A DNA stretch of 8,683 nucleotides from Chloroflexota bacterium (GCA_016200785.1 JACQED010000450.1:1-8683), one strand, 5' to 3'; shown: positions 1 through 6,397, counted from the first letter of the stretch. Made by a program: numbers and translations. The notes: generated by a model from the letters alone, not told the origin.

Positions 1-645
1 GCCGCCTCGACCGAGGAGGCCCTGCGCCGGATGGAGACCATCGCCAGCCTCGGCAGCCGCTACGTGATGTTCGACTTCATCACAGCCGGCTTCGCCGCTT
101 CGGTTGACGTCTTCAAGCGCGCGGGTGAATTGGGCCTGATGGTGCACTGTCACCGCGCGATGCACGCCGTTTTCACGCGGCAGAAGAATCACGGCATTCA
201 CATGCGCGTCGTCGCCAAGTGGCTGAGGCTGGCCGGGGGCGATCATCTGCACACCGGCACGGTCGTCGGCAAACTGGAGGGCAGTAAAGCCGAGACGCGC
301 GACACGATCAAGTTGCTGCGCGAGCGATACATCCCGGCCGGCGGCACGCTGTACTTTGAACAGGATTGGGCCGGGCTGAAAACGACGTGGCCTGTGGCCT
401 CGGGCGGCATTCACGTCGGGCACATTCCCGATCTGTACGAGATGTACGGCAACGATTCGTTCTGGCTGTTCGGCGGCGGCACGCACGGCCACCCGAAGGG
501 CAGTCGCGCCGGGGCGCGCGCCAACCGCGTCGCGACCGAAGCCATCGCCGCCGGGCGCACGATTGAGCAAGCCGCCCGCGAATGTCCCGAACTGCGCGAC
601 GCGATGGAGTTGTGGAGCGGCGTGAAGTTTGAAGTGTCGGAGTGA
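1..645 (+). CDS. rbcL: RuBisCO large subunit, form I-like, C-terminal part (5' end off window)
   Basis: Ribulose-1,5-bisphosphate carboxylase/oxygenase large chain, the CO2-fixing enzyme of the Calvin cycle. The frame is open from base 1, so this is the C-terminal 214 residues of a protein usually 430-480 aa long. The ATG at 31 is internal. Active-site landmarks of the TIM barrel are visible (fragment numbering): HCHRAMH with His51/Arg52 (spinach His294/Arg295), GGDHLHTG with His84 (His327), loop 6 VVGKLEG with Lys91 (Lys334), PVASGGIHV with Ser134 (Ser379) and FGGGTHGHP with the phosphate-binding glycines. The carbamylated lysine lies upstream, outside the window. QKNHGIH, GGDHLH and TVVGKLEG are form I-style rather than form III, while THGHPKGSRAGA departs from the usual form I TLGHPWGNAPGA. 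No rbcS follows; the next gene is prk 69 nt away. That fits the small-subunit-less form I' of Chloroflexota (inference). Confidence 0.93.
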   Translation, partial: AASTEEALRRMETIASLGSRYVMFDFITAGFAASVDVFKRAGELGLMVHCHRAMHAVFTRQKNHGIHMRVVAKWLRLAGGDHLHTGTVVGKLEGSKAETRDTIKLLRERYIPAGGTLYFEQDWAGLKTTWPVASGGIHVGHIPDLYEMYGNDSFWLFGGGTHGHPKGSRAGARANRVATEAIAAGRTIEQAARECPELRDAMELWSGVKFEVSE

Positions 646-649
646 TGGT

Positions 650-684
650 GTGACGAGTGACGGGTGACGGGTGACGAGTGACGA
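650..684. repeat. Heptanucleotide tandem array, five units of GTGACGR
   Basis: Five consecutive 7-nt units (GTGACGA, GTGACGG, GTGACGG, GTGACGA, GTGACGA) run in perfect register between rbcL and prk. Directly after them come two units of the complementary motif (CACCCGT at 685-691 and 692-698). The array resembles the short tandemly repeated repetitive (STRR) heptamers known from filamentous cyanobacteria, and other heptamer arrays occur in this window. Confidence 0.85.
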
Positions 685-701
685 CACCCGTCACCCGTCA
701 C
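657..701 (+). promoter_or_regulatory. 17-bp perfect hairpin in the rbcL-prk spacer
   Basis: The left arm at 657-673 is the exact reverse complement of 685-701, with an 11-nt loop (674-684). In RNA this would make a very stable stem between the rbcL stop codon and the prk ribosome binding site, which begins two bases after the right arm. No T-run follows, so it does not look like a standard intrinsic terminator. It could set the rbcL:prk ratio by stabilising the upstream message or limiting read-through or ribosome access. That role is inference; the hairpin itself is read directly. Confidence 0.75.
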
Positions 702-703
702 GC

Positions 704-708
704 GAGGT
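704..708 (+). promoter_or_regulatory. Ribosome binding site of prk
   Basis: GAGGT lies 6 nt before the ATG at 715 and 2 nt after the right arm of the hairpin. It supports the ATG as the prk start and suggests that the stem could influence initiation. Confidence 0.6.
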
Positions 709-714
709 ATCCCA

Positions 715-1719
715 ATGCCCAGACAACGCCCCATTATCCTCGGCATCGTCGGCGACAGCGCGGCCGGCAAGACGACGCTCACTCGCGGGTTGGTCAATTT
801 GCTGGGCCGGGAGCGCACCACCGTCGTCTGCACCGACGATTATCACAAGTACGACCGCAGCGAGCGCTCTCAGTTGGGCATCACTGCTCTGCACCCCGAC
901 TGCAACTATGTTGACGTTATAGAACTTCACCTGGAGCGTCTGCACTACGGCCAGCCCATTCTCAAGCCGGTGTACGATCACTCCACCGGATCGCTCGTGC
1001 GGCCCGAATACGTCCAGCCGCGTGAATTCGTCATTGTGGAGGGACTGCTCGGCTTCCACTCCGCCGTCATGCGGCAGTTCTACGACGTGAAGGTATATCT
1101 CGACCCGCCCGAAGATATGCGCCGGGTGTGGAAGGTCAAGCGTGATACGGCCAAACGCGGATACTCCGCCGATCAAGTGCGGGCCGAATTGGAAAAGCGC
1201 GAGGCGGATTCGCGTGACTTCATTCGTCCACAACGTGAACACGGCGACATCGTGGTGAGGTTTTATCCGCCGAAGGGGACCGCGCCCGAGCAAGCCGGGC
1301 CTCATCTCAACGCCCGCCTCGTCCTGCGCCCGACCATCCCGCACCCTGACTTGAGTTATCTGGTGGATGGTGGGAACAGCCCCACGTCTGGCATACGGCT
1401 GGAACTTGGCCGCGACGGAGGCCGTCCCGTGGACTTTCTGGAAATTAAGGGCAACGTGACCGCCGGCCACGCCGAGCAATTGGAAGAGGCAATCTGGCAG
1501 CACCTGCCGGACTTACGGCCGGTGTGCGAAGATCAATTCGGCGATTATCAGGATCGGACGGAGGTGCGCCACAGCCACCCGCTGGCGCTCACGCAACTGC
1601 TGTTGACTTATCATCTGTTGCGGAAATACAGCGCCGTTGCGCCAATCCCCTTTGCGCCGCCGGTAGCCGCTCTCAGCCGCTTGCACTCTGCGCCGACGAC
1701 AGTGTCCGCGGCGGGTTGA
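715..1719 (+). CDS. prk: Phosphoribulokinase, class II type
   Basis: Makes ribulose 1,5-bisphosphate from ribulose 5-phosphate and ATP, supplying the substrate of the RuBisCO encoded just upstream; cytosolic. It is 334 aa, the size of class II (cyanobacterial/plant) enzymes rather than the roughly 290 aa of class I. The P-loop GDSAAGKTT is at residues 13-21, followed by CTDDYHKYDR at 39-48 with the conserved Asp41/Asp42/His44, ALHPDCNYVDV, KPVYDHSTG, the Walker B-like FVIVEGLLGFHS and the RxxRDTAKRGYS lid. ATG 715 has a good GAGGT site. The P-loop has Ala-Ala where plant enzymes carry the redox-active cysteine; Cys39, next to the DDYH motif, remains. The classical P-loop thioredoxin disulfide therefore cannot form (inference from known plant PRK regulation). 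The gene ends 6 nt from a convergent transporter gene. Identification is firm. Confidence 0.95.
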   Translation: MPRQRPIILGIVGDSAAGKTTLTRGLVNLLGRERTTVVCTDDYHKYDRSERSQLGITALHPDCNYVDVIELHLERLHYGQPILKPVYDHSTGSLVRPEYVQPREFVIVEGLLGFHSAVMRQFYDVKVYLDPPEDMRRVWKVKRDTAKRGYSADQVRAELEKREADSRDFIRPQREHGDIVVRFYPPKGTAPEQAGPHLNARLVLRPTIPHPDLSYLVDGGNSPTSGIRLELGRDGGRPVDFLEIKGNVTAGHAEQLEEAIWQHLPDLRPVCEDQFGDYQDRTEVRHSHPLALTQLLLTYHLLRKYSAVAPIPFAPPVAALSRLHSAPTTVSAAG

Positions 1720-1725
1720 TCGCCC

Positions 1726-2553
1726 TCAGTAATGCCCCAGACTGCCTCGTCTTTTCACGTAATCGAGCGCGAAGCGAAACCCCAAGAGGCCGACGGGCAG
1801 AAGGAAGGCGTTGAAGGCGATCAGGATCAGCACGTAGCGCCACAGTGCCACAAGCGAGTCGCCGCGCATGAGGGCGAAACGCAAGCCTTCCAGCGCGTAA
1901 CTCAGCGGGAGGAGGTACGCGAAAAGGCGAAGGCCGGCGGGGATGAGTTGTATCGGGAAATAGACTCCGGCGAGCATGAAGATCGTCACGTCCACCAGCC
2001 AACTCAGCGGGTCGGCGCGCTTGAAGACGAGCACGAAGCCGGCCGACAGAATGCCCCACGAGTTGAGGGCGAGGAAGGTGAGCGCGGCGAGGGCGAGCGC
2101 CGACGGCCAATTGGCGCGTGAGAAGTCTGCGCCGAAGAAAAATACGCCGACGATCAATTGGACGGCCATCAGCGCGATGCCTTCGAGAAGTATCCAAAGC
2201 GAAGGGCCGAGCAAGGCGAGGGCCGGCGGGGTGGCCGTGACCATGACCGGTTCAATTGTCCCTGCGGCGAATTCGTGTTCGAGTTCGCGTCCGAAGTGGC
2301 GCATGCCGAGGCTGAGGTATCGGGCGAACACGCCGCCGATGAGCAAAAAGGTGAAGTAGTCGCCGCCGTACGGCGCGAGCGCGGCGGGCTGTGCGTTGCC
2401 ATAGAATCTCGCCAGCACGGCGAAGAACACGACGACGAGGACGCCGCTCAGATACGTGCCGACGAAGTTGAGCCGGTAACTGCTGGCGTGACGGAAGCCG
2501 TGGCGCAGGAAGGCGAGGAGTTTTGACGGGCTGAGAGAAGAAGCCATTGACAT
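1726..2553 (-). CDS. ABC-2 type transporter permease
   Basis: Membrane subunit of an ABC exporter, 275 aa. About six hydrophobic segments are visible, near residues 28-50, 64-84, 108-142, 148-175, 184-222 and 238-265. The Pro-rich stretch FPIQLIPAGLRLFAYLLPLSYALEGLR, typical of ABC-2/NodJ-like permeases, lies before the last span. The substrate cannot be read from sequence; the family exports polysaccharides, lipids, drugs or peptides. The partner ATPase gene lies immediately upstream, 18 nt away, so both belong to one transcript. Start ATG 2553 or ATG 2547; neither has a clear Shine-Dalgarno sequence, so translation may depend on coupling to the ATPase gene. The stop lies 6 nt from the convergent prk stop. 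Confidence 0.87.
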   Translation of the reverse strand: MSMASSLSPSKLLAFLRHGFRHASSYRLNFVGTYLSGVLVVVFFAVLARFYGNAQPAALAPYGGDYFTFLLIGGVFARYLSLGMRHFGRELEHEFAAGTIEPVMVTATPPALALLGPSLWILLEGIALMAVQLIVGVFFFGADFSRANWPSALALAALTFLALNSWGILSAGFVLVFKRADPLSWLVDVTIFMLAGVYFPIQLIPAGLRLFAYLLPLSYALEGLRFALMRGDSLVALWRYVLILIAFNAFLLPVGLLGFRFALDYVKRRGSLGHY

Positions 2554-2581
2554 GAGATCAGGGATTTGAGATCAGAGATTG
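2554..2581. repeat. Heptamer array between ATPase and permease genes
   Basis: Four 7-nt units in register: GAGATCA, GGGATTT, GAGATCA, GAGATTG. They also read as two 14-nt units matching at 12 of 14 positions. The array fills the whole 18-nt spacer and runs into the 3' end of the ATPase gene, where it supplies the last codons and the TGA. Confidence 0.7.
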
Positions 2582-3540
2582 TCAAGCGATGGACGTCTGA
2601 GCAGCGTGACGAGTCCGTCCTCTCTCGGCCCGTAGCGTTTGACCTTCACCTTTCGGGCGATGAGGGCTTCCCAGAGTTCGGCGTCAGACGCAGGCGCGTC
2701 GTCGAGTACGACATCCAGCGCCAGTGATGACTCACCGCCGGACACAACGGCGACAGATTTCACCGCAGGCAGGGCGGCGAGTTGAGCGACCAGCCCGTTC
2801 ACCGCGCCCGTCAGTTCGAGACGATAGACGACCGTTGCGCTCGCTTCGCGGATCAGATCGGCGGGCGCGCCGACGGCGCGCAGTCGTCCCTCTTCGATTA
2901 TTCCCACGCGGTCGCATAACGATTCCATTTCTTCGAGATCGTGCGTGGTGAGCAAGACCGTCTTGCCCTGGCGCTCGACCAGTTCGTTTCGCAACAGAAG
3001 GCGCAATGTTTCGGCCGTGAGCACGTCCATGCCCTTCGTCGGCTCGTCGAGGAAGATGACGGGCGGGTCGTGCAGCAGCGCGCGGGCGACGTTCAATTTC
3101 TGACGCATGCCGGTCGAGTATGATTGAAATGGCGCGTCGGCGGCGCGGGCGAGGTCGAAGAAGTCGAAGAGTTCGCCGGCGCGGCGGCGCGCGGTTATCG
3201 GTGAAAGGTTTTGCAGTGCGGCGAAGTATTCCAGGTTTTCACGGCCCGTGAGGCGGCCATAGAAGGAGTTCTCGTTGCTGAAGACCAACCCGAGGAGCAG
3301 GCGGACGCGGGCCGGGTCGCGGATTACATCAATGCCTTGAATCTGAGCCGTGCCCGCAGTCGGGATGACGAGCGTCGTGAGAACGCGAATGAGCGTTGTT
3401 TTGCCGGCCCCGTTCGGTCCGAACAGGCCGAAGAATTCGCCGGATTGGATTGCAAAGGTCACGTCTCGGAGGGCATGAACCGGGCCACGTGGTGAGGCAA
3501 AGGTGTGGGTGAGGTGGGAGGTAGAGATGGCAGGTGTCAA
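2572..3540 (-). CDS. ABC transporter ATP-binding protein
   Basis: Nucleotide-binding subunit that powers the neighbouring ABC-2 permease, 322 aa. Walker A GPNGAGKTT is at 41-49, signature YSTGMRQKLN at 141-150, Walker B VIFLDEP at 161-167, and the H-loop His is residue 200 in LLTTHDLEE. The stretch GLVFSNENSFYGRLTGREN at 84-102 lacks the usual Q-loop glutamine, which appears to be a feature of this exporter subfamily. Residues from about 225 form the C-terminal extension common in CcmA-like exporters. The called start is TTG at 3540; no ATG precedes the domain, and the frame stays open back to the stop region of the upstream gene, so the exact N-terminus is uncertain. The gene lies 44 nt after the EEP gene and 18 nt before the permease. 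Confidence 0.94.
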   Translation of the reverse strand: MTPAISTSHLTHTFASPRGPVHALRDVTFAIQSGEFFGLFGPNGAGKTTLIRVLTTLVIPTAGTAQIQGIDVIRDPARVRLLLGLVFSNENSFYGRLTGRENLEYFAALQNLSPITARRRAGELFDFFDLARAADAPFQSYSTGMRQKLNVARALLHDPPVIFLDEPTKGMDVLTAETLRLLLRNELVERQGKTVLLTTHDLEEMESLCDRVGIIEEGRLRAVGAPADLIREASATVVYRLELTGAVNGLVAQLAALPAVKSVAVVSGGESSLALDVVLDDAPASDAELWEALIARKVKVKRYGPREDGLVTLLRRPSLDNL

Positions 3541-3584
3541 CGGATGTGAACCGGATAAGCGGAGGCGAGGTCGAGATGATAAGC

Positions 3585-4493
3585 CTATAAGTCAAAGGCG
3601 GCGACGATCGGGTAGTGGTCGGATGCTGTTTCGACCGCCGGAATGTCGTCTACCACGCGGCAATCGCGAAGGCGCGAGGCGAGGAACGGATCGGCGAAGA
3701 TGTAGTCGTAGCGCGTCGTGCGGTTGCCGGTGTGCCAGGTGAAGCCGTCGTCCCTCACCCCCGGCCCCTCTCCCAAAGGGAGAGGGGGGAGGGGGTGAGG
3801 GTGGCAGGCGCGATAGCAATCAACATACCCCGCCCTCAGTAACCTCGGAATGGCGAGATGAAAAATAATGTTTGCCTGCAATGCCATCACACGCCTCATG
3901 CGCGCCGGATTCTTGTGTTGCAAGACTCGGTCGCCCGGCGCAATTGCGTTCAAGTCGCCGAGGATCAGATGTGGGCCGAGGCAGTCGCGCTGGATGATCT
4001 TGAGCAAAGCATTCAACGCCTGCGCGCGGCGAATCTCGAAGGGCAGGAGGAGGTAAGGGAGAAGGTGGACACTATAGAGGGAAATTAGGGATTGGCGATG
4101 AGGGGTTGAAGATTCGAGATTGGAGATTTCGAGTTTCGTTTCGAGAATGGCTTGCGTTAGAGGAGGGCGGTTGTAGATACGCCATGATTTGATCGGGAAG
4201 CGCGAGAGCAGGGCGATATGGCGGTCGCCGCTGCCCCGCGCCCATACGTGTTCCATTCCCAAACGCGCTGCGAGGTCGGCGACGATGCGTGGGTCGTCGG
4301 CCTCGGTGAGGGCGACGGCGTCGGGCGCGGCGTGGGCGATGACCGTGTGAATCGCGTCAAAGCGATCAGCCCCGCCGAAGCAGAGGTTGTAGGTCATTAC
4401 ACGCAAGGGCCTCACCCCTGCCTCACCCCCACCCCCTCTCCCGGTCGCCAACGGCGCGACCGGGAGAGGGGAGTCAATCAACGAATTCATCAT
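3585..4493 (-). CDS. Endonuclease/exonuclease/phosphatase (EEP) family protein
   Basis: Mg2+-dependent phosphodiester or phosphoester hydrolase fold (PF03372); members cut DNA, RNA, phospholipids or small phosphates, and the substrate is not readable here. All core motifs are present in the 302-aa reading: VMTYNL (Asn36), TEAD (Glu64), SVHLLPY (His143), LGDLNA (Asp180, Asn182), YDYIF (262-266) and the terminal SDHYPI (Asp292, His293), so the enzyme looks active. The first about 30 residues are encoded by a palindromic repeat and overlap asnB by 20 nt. The real start may be TTG 4406 or ATG 4397, which begins at the first beta-strand. Two more repeats are translated inside: heptamers at about 121-139 and a palindrome at about 232-249. 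Why it lies between asnB and a transporter is unclear. Confidence 0.85.
   Translation of the reverse strand: MMNSLIDSPLPVAPLATGRGGGGEAGVRPLRVMTYNLCFGGADRFDAIHTVIAHAAPDAVALTEADDPRIVADLAARLGMEHVWARGSGDRHIALLSRFPIKSWRIYNRPPLTQAILETKLEISNLESSTPHRQSLISLYSVHLLPYLLLPFEIRRAQALNALLKIIQRDCLGPHLILGDLNAIAPGDRVLQHKNPARMRRVMALQANIIFHLAIPRLLRAGYVDCYRACHPHPLPPLPLGEGPGVRDDGFTWHTGNRTTRYDYIFADPFLASRLRDCRVVDDIPAVETASDHYPIVAAFDL
3752..3801. repeat. C/G-rich palindromic repeat, copy A, inside the EEP gene
   Basis: A nested, almost complete palindrome. Outer arms 3752-3762 and 3791-3801 are exact complements (11 bp), and inner arms 3765-3774 and 3778-3787 are exact complements (10 bp) around an AAA loop. A 39-nt stretch starting at 3749 matches copy B (from 5721) at 35 positions. 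On the minus strand it is translated as PLPPLPLGEGPGVRD without breaking the frame, between two conserved EEP motifs. Confidence 0.88.
4087..4133. repeat. Heptamer array inside the EEP gene
   Basis: Six in-phase 7-nt units (AGGGATT, GGCGATG, AGGGGTT, GAAGATT, CGAGATT, GGAGATT; 4087-4128), sharing a G-rich/ATT-ending pattern, followed by a partial unit. Translated on the minus strand as EISNLESSTPHRQSLIS, a low-conservation stretch between two EEP strands. The last three units match best; the first three are degenerate. Confidence 0.65.
4411..4471. repeat. C/G-rich palindromic repeat, copy C, at the asnB-EEP junction
   Basis: Begins with the same CTCACCCC-type block as copies A and B. It contains a perfect 16-bp stem (4433-4448 with 4456-4471) and a 7-nt loop. 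It ends 3 nt from the asnB stop codon (4474-4476). Read on the minus strand in the EEP frame it gives SPLPVAPLATGRGGGGEAGVR, resembling the peptides of copies A and B. No T-run follows the stem, so it is not a typical terminator, though it could stabilise or separate the asnB and EEP messages. Confidence 0.82.
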
Positions 4494-6396
4494 GCCACAA
4501 TTGAGTCGTCAGCACGCCCATCAACAGCCGCGAGGTGTCGGCGCGGCGGGAGCGATGGAGGTCGCGGAGGTGGGCGACTTCGGCGGGGTTGAAGTAGCCG
4601 GTTTCGGCGATGGCGTCGGGCGCGAGGGCCTCTTCGGCCCACGCGGGGAGGCGCTCGGCGCGCCACCAATCGGCGTGCGGAGTGGCGAGGCCGCGCTTGG
4701 GTTGGTGGAGCACCGATGGCGGGAGGCGACCTGCCATGCCGAGGCGCAGGAGCATTTTGTTCCCTCCGGCTGGGACGGGCATCAAACCCGCCCGTACTTT
4801 GCATTCGGGCGGCAGGCCGGCGCAAAACTCCCACAGGTGATGATCGAGGAACGGCGTCCGAGCCTCCACCGAGTTTGCCATGCTCATCCGATCCACTTCA
4901 AAGTTGATGAAGTCCACCATCCGCGTGCGGCTTTCGAGGAAGAGGAATTGATCCAGCGGGCGGCGGGCCGCGAGGGACGAGGCGAAGTCGGAGCGCCAAT
5001 GCGCGGGCGTGTGTCTGCCTGAGCCGTTGGCGCGGAGATTGGAGATTAGAGATTGGCGTTCGTCCTGGGTTGCCACCATCTGCCACAGCGAGTATCTCTC
5101 AATGGGGTCGTTCGTTCCGCCCGCCAGCACGCGGCGCGCGGCGGTCGAGGCGCGGATAGGGAGGCGGGCGAGCGCAGCGCGGATCGGGCGCGGCAGATTC
5201 AACAGGGCGCGCACTTTGGCATCGCCGTCGAACCAGTGATAGCCGCCGAGTAGTTCGTCAGCGCCTTCGCCGGTGAGAATGACTTTGAAGCCCGCCTCGC
5301 GGCAGGCGCGATAGAGCAAATACAGTGGGATAGACGTCGCCGAGCATTGCGGCTCTTCGAGGTGACGAATGACGACGGGCAGTTGGTCGAAATCGGCGGC
5401 GGTGAAAGTGAGCTCGTGATGGTGGCTGCCGAGGTAACGCGCCGTTTCGCGGGCGAGCGCGGACTCGTCGTGCGTGGCCGCCGTGAAGCCGATCGAGAAC
5501 GTAGAGATTTTTGCGCCGATGGTTTCTTGCAGGAGCGCGGCGAGCGAGGCCGAGTCCACGCCGCCGCTGAGCAACGATCCTACCGGAACATCGCTCAGCC
5601 GCCACACGTTCACCGCGTCGCGGAGTCGCTCGACGAAGACTTCGGCGGCTTCAGACTGTGTGATGGCTTTGTGATCGCCGGCGCGGGGATAGTCGAGTTG
5701 CCAGTAGCGAGTGGGCCGCCCGTCCCTCACCCCTAACCCCCCTCCCAAAGGGAGAGGGGGATCGGCATCAACCACAAGATAATGCCCCGCCGGCAATTTG
5801 TATATGCCGGGGATGAGAGTGCGTGGCGTCGGGACAAAGCCGAGGCCGAGCAAGTTCCACAGCGCCGTCGGTTCGGCGCGGCGAGGTAACTGGGGCAGGG
5901 CGGTGAGGATCGGGCGCAGTTCGCTGGCAAAGGCAAATACGCCGTCCGATTTTGCGTAGTACAGCGGCTTGATGCCGAAGCGGTCGCGCGCCAACAGTAA
6001 TCGCGCCCGCCGCGCGTCCCACAATGCGAAGGCGAACATGCCGCGTAGTCGGACGGCGCATCCCTCGCCCCATTCCTCATAAGCGTGAACTATCGTCTCC
6101 GTGTCGGTGCGCGTTCGAAAGATGTGGCCGCGCGGCTCAAGCTCGGCGCGTAACTCGGCGTGGTTGTAGACCTCGCCGTTGTAGGCCAACCACACGGAGC
6201 CGTCTTCGTTGCTGATGGGCTGATGCCCGCCGTCGAGATCAATGATGCTCAAGCGCCGCGCCGCGAGGCCGACGCCATCGCCGACGAAGTAGCCTTCGTC
6301 ATCCGGGCCACGATGGACGAGGCAGGCGTTCATGCAGCGGAGAAGGTCGGAGTTTGAGTTGGAGCTTGGGGCGAGAAGGCCGCAGATGCCACACAT
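4474..6396 (-). CDS. asnB: Asparagine synthetase, glutamine-hydrolysing
   Basis: Class II glutamine amidotransferase fused to an ATP-dependent synthetase; the canonical reaction makes Asn from Asp, Gln and ATP. 640 aa. The mature N-terminal nucleophile Cys2 is present (MCGICG), with ARRLSIIDL, NGEVYN (73-78) and TDTE (97-100) of the glutaminase site. The synthetase half has the pyrophosphatase loop LSGGVDS (276-282), GEGADELLGGY (376-386) and NSVEARTPFLDH. Homologous lasso-peptide cyclases share this fold but often lack Cys2, so ordinary asparagine or another amide synthesis is the safer reading despite the B2 and PqqD neighbours. Three repeat-encoded inserts are translated in frame: about residues 212-226, 449-459 and 535-546. 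ATG 6396 gives the obligatory MCG start and lies 11 nt after the B2 gene; no clear Shine-Dalgarno is seen. Confidence 0.95.
   Translation of the reverse strand: MCGICGLLAPSSNSNSDLLRCMNACLVHRGPDDEGYFVGDGVGLAARRLSIIDLDGGHQPISNEDGSVWLAYNGEVYNHAELRAELEPRGHIFRTRTDTETIVHAYEEWGEGCAVRLRGMFAFALWDARRARLLLARDRFGIKPLYYAKSDGVFAFASELRPILTALPQLPRRAEPTALWNLLGLGFVPTPRTLIPGIYKLPAGHYLVVDADPPLPLGGGLGVRDGRPTRYWQLDYPRAGDHKAITQSEAAEVFVERLRDAVNVWRLSDVPVGSLLSGGVDSASLAALLQETIGAKISTFSIGFTAATHDESALARETARYLGSHHHELTFTAADFDQLPVVIRHLEEPQCSATSIPLYLLYRACREAGFKVILTGEGADELLGGYHWFDGDAKVRALLNLPRPIRAALARLPIRASTAARRVLAGGTNDPIERYSLWQMVATQDERQSLISNLRANGSGRHTPAHWRSDFASSLAARRPLDQFLFLESRTRMVDFINFEVDRMSMANSVEARTPFLDHHLWEFCAGLPPECKVRAGLMPVPAGGNKMLLRLGMAGRLPPSVLHQPKRGLATPHADWWRAERLPAWAEEALAPDAIAETGYFNPAEVAHLRDLHRSRRADTSRLLMGVLTTQLWHDEFVD
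4775..4795. repeat. Short GGGCGGGTTT-type inverted repeat inside asnB
   Basis: Exact 6-bp arms (4775-4780 and 4790-4795) flank ATCAAACCC, inside a larger G/C-rich block. It encodes the RAGLMPVPAGGN stretch (535-546) of AsnB, exactly where relatives have only a few residues between KVR and the KxxLR helix. It is judged a third repeat type from base style and the apparent protein insertion; no second copy is in the window. Confidence 0.5.
5034..5056. repeat. Heptamer array inside asnB
   Basis: Three 7-nt units in register (GGAGATT, GGAGATT, AGAGATT) plus GG. They are translated on the minus strand as part of QSLISNLRANG, about residues 449-459, in a variable region of the synthetase domain. 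Unit sequence matches the best units of the array at 4108-4128. Confidence 0.75.
5721..5760. repeat. C/G-rich palindromic repeat, copy B, inside asnB
   Basis: Matches copy A (from 3749) at 35 of 39 positions, including the central CTCCCAAAGGGAG palindrome, but lacks the right outer arm. Translated in the asnB frame as PPLPLGGGLGVRDGRPT (about 213-229), an insertion between VVDAD and RYW, which are nearly adjacent in ordinary AsnB proteins. It sits at the link between the glutaminase and synthetase domains. Confidence 0.88.
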
Positions 6397-6397
6397 G

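Noticed and set aside
1..645. Form III or form IV RuBisCO
   Set aside because: The loop-6 lysine and other catalytic residues are present, arguing against form IV, and the QKNHGIH/GGDHLHTG/TVVGKLEG blocks are form I-like rather than the form III style. prk next door also fits a Calvin cycle.
650..701. Possible CRISPR or long-repeat array
   Set aside because: The unit is 7 nt without spacers; it is a heptamer tandem array plus an inverted copy.
691..1503. Long minus-strand open frame (270 aa) opposite prk
   Set aside because: It is the antisense of a clearly recognisable phosphoribulokinase; in GC-rich DNA such shadow frames are common and its protein has no recognisable motif.
3752..3801. 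Rho-independent terminator
   Set aside because: The palindrome lies inside the EEP reading frame and has no T-run on either side; a near copy lies inside asnB, so it is a dispersed repeat.
3585..3819. Frameshift or pseudogene in the EEP gene at the repeat
   Set aside because: The frame runs through the palindrome without a stop, and the motifs on both sides (GDLN, YDYIF, SDH) are in the same frame.
4474..6396. Naming the AsnB protein as a lasso-peptide cyclase
   Set aside because: It keeps Cys2 and full glutaminase and synthetase motifs, and no precursor gene is visible; canonical asparagine synthetase is the better-supported name.
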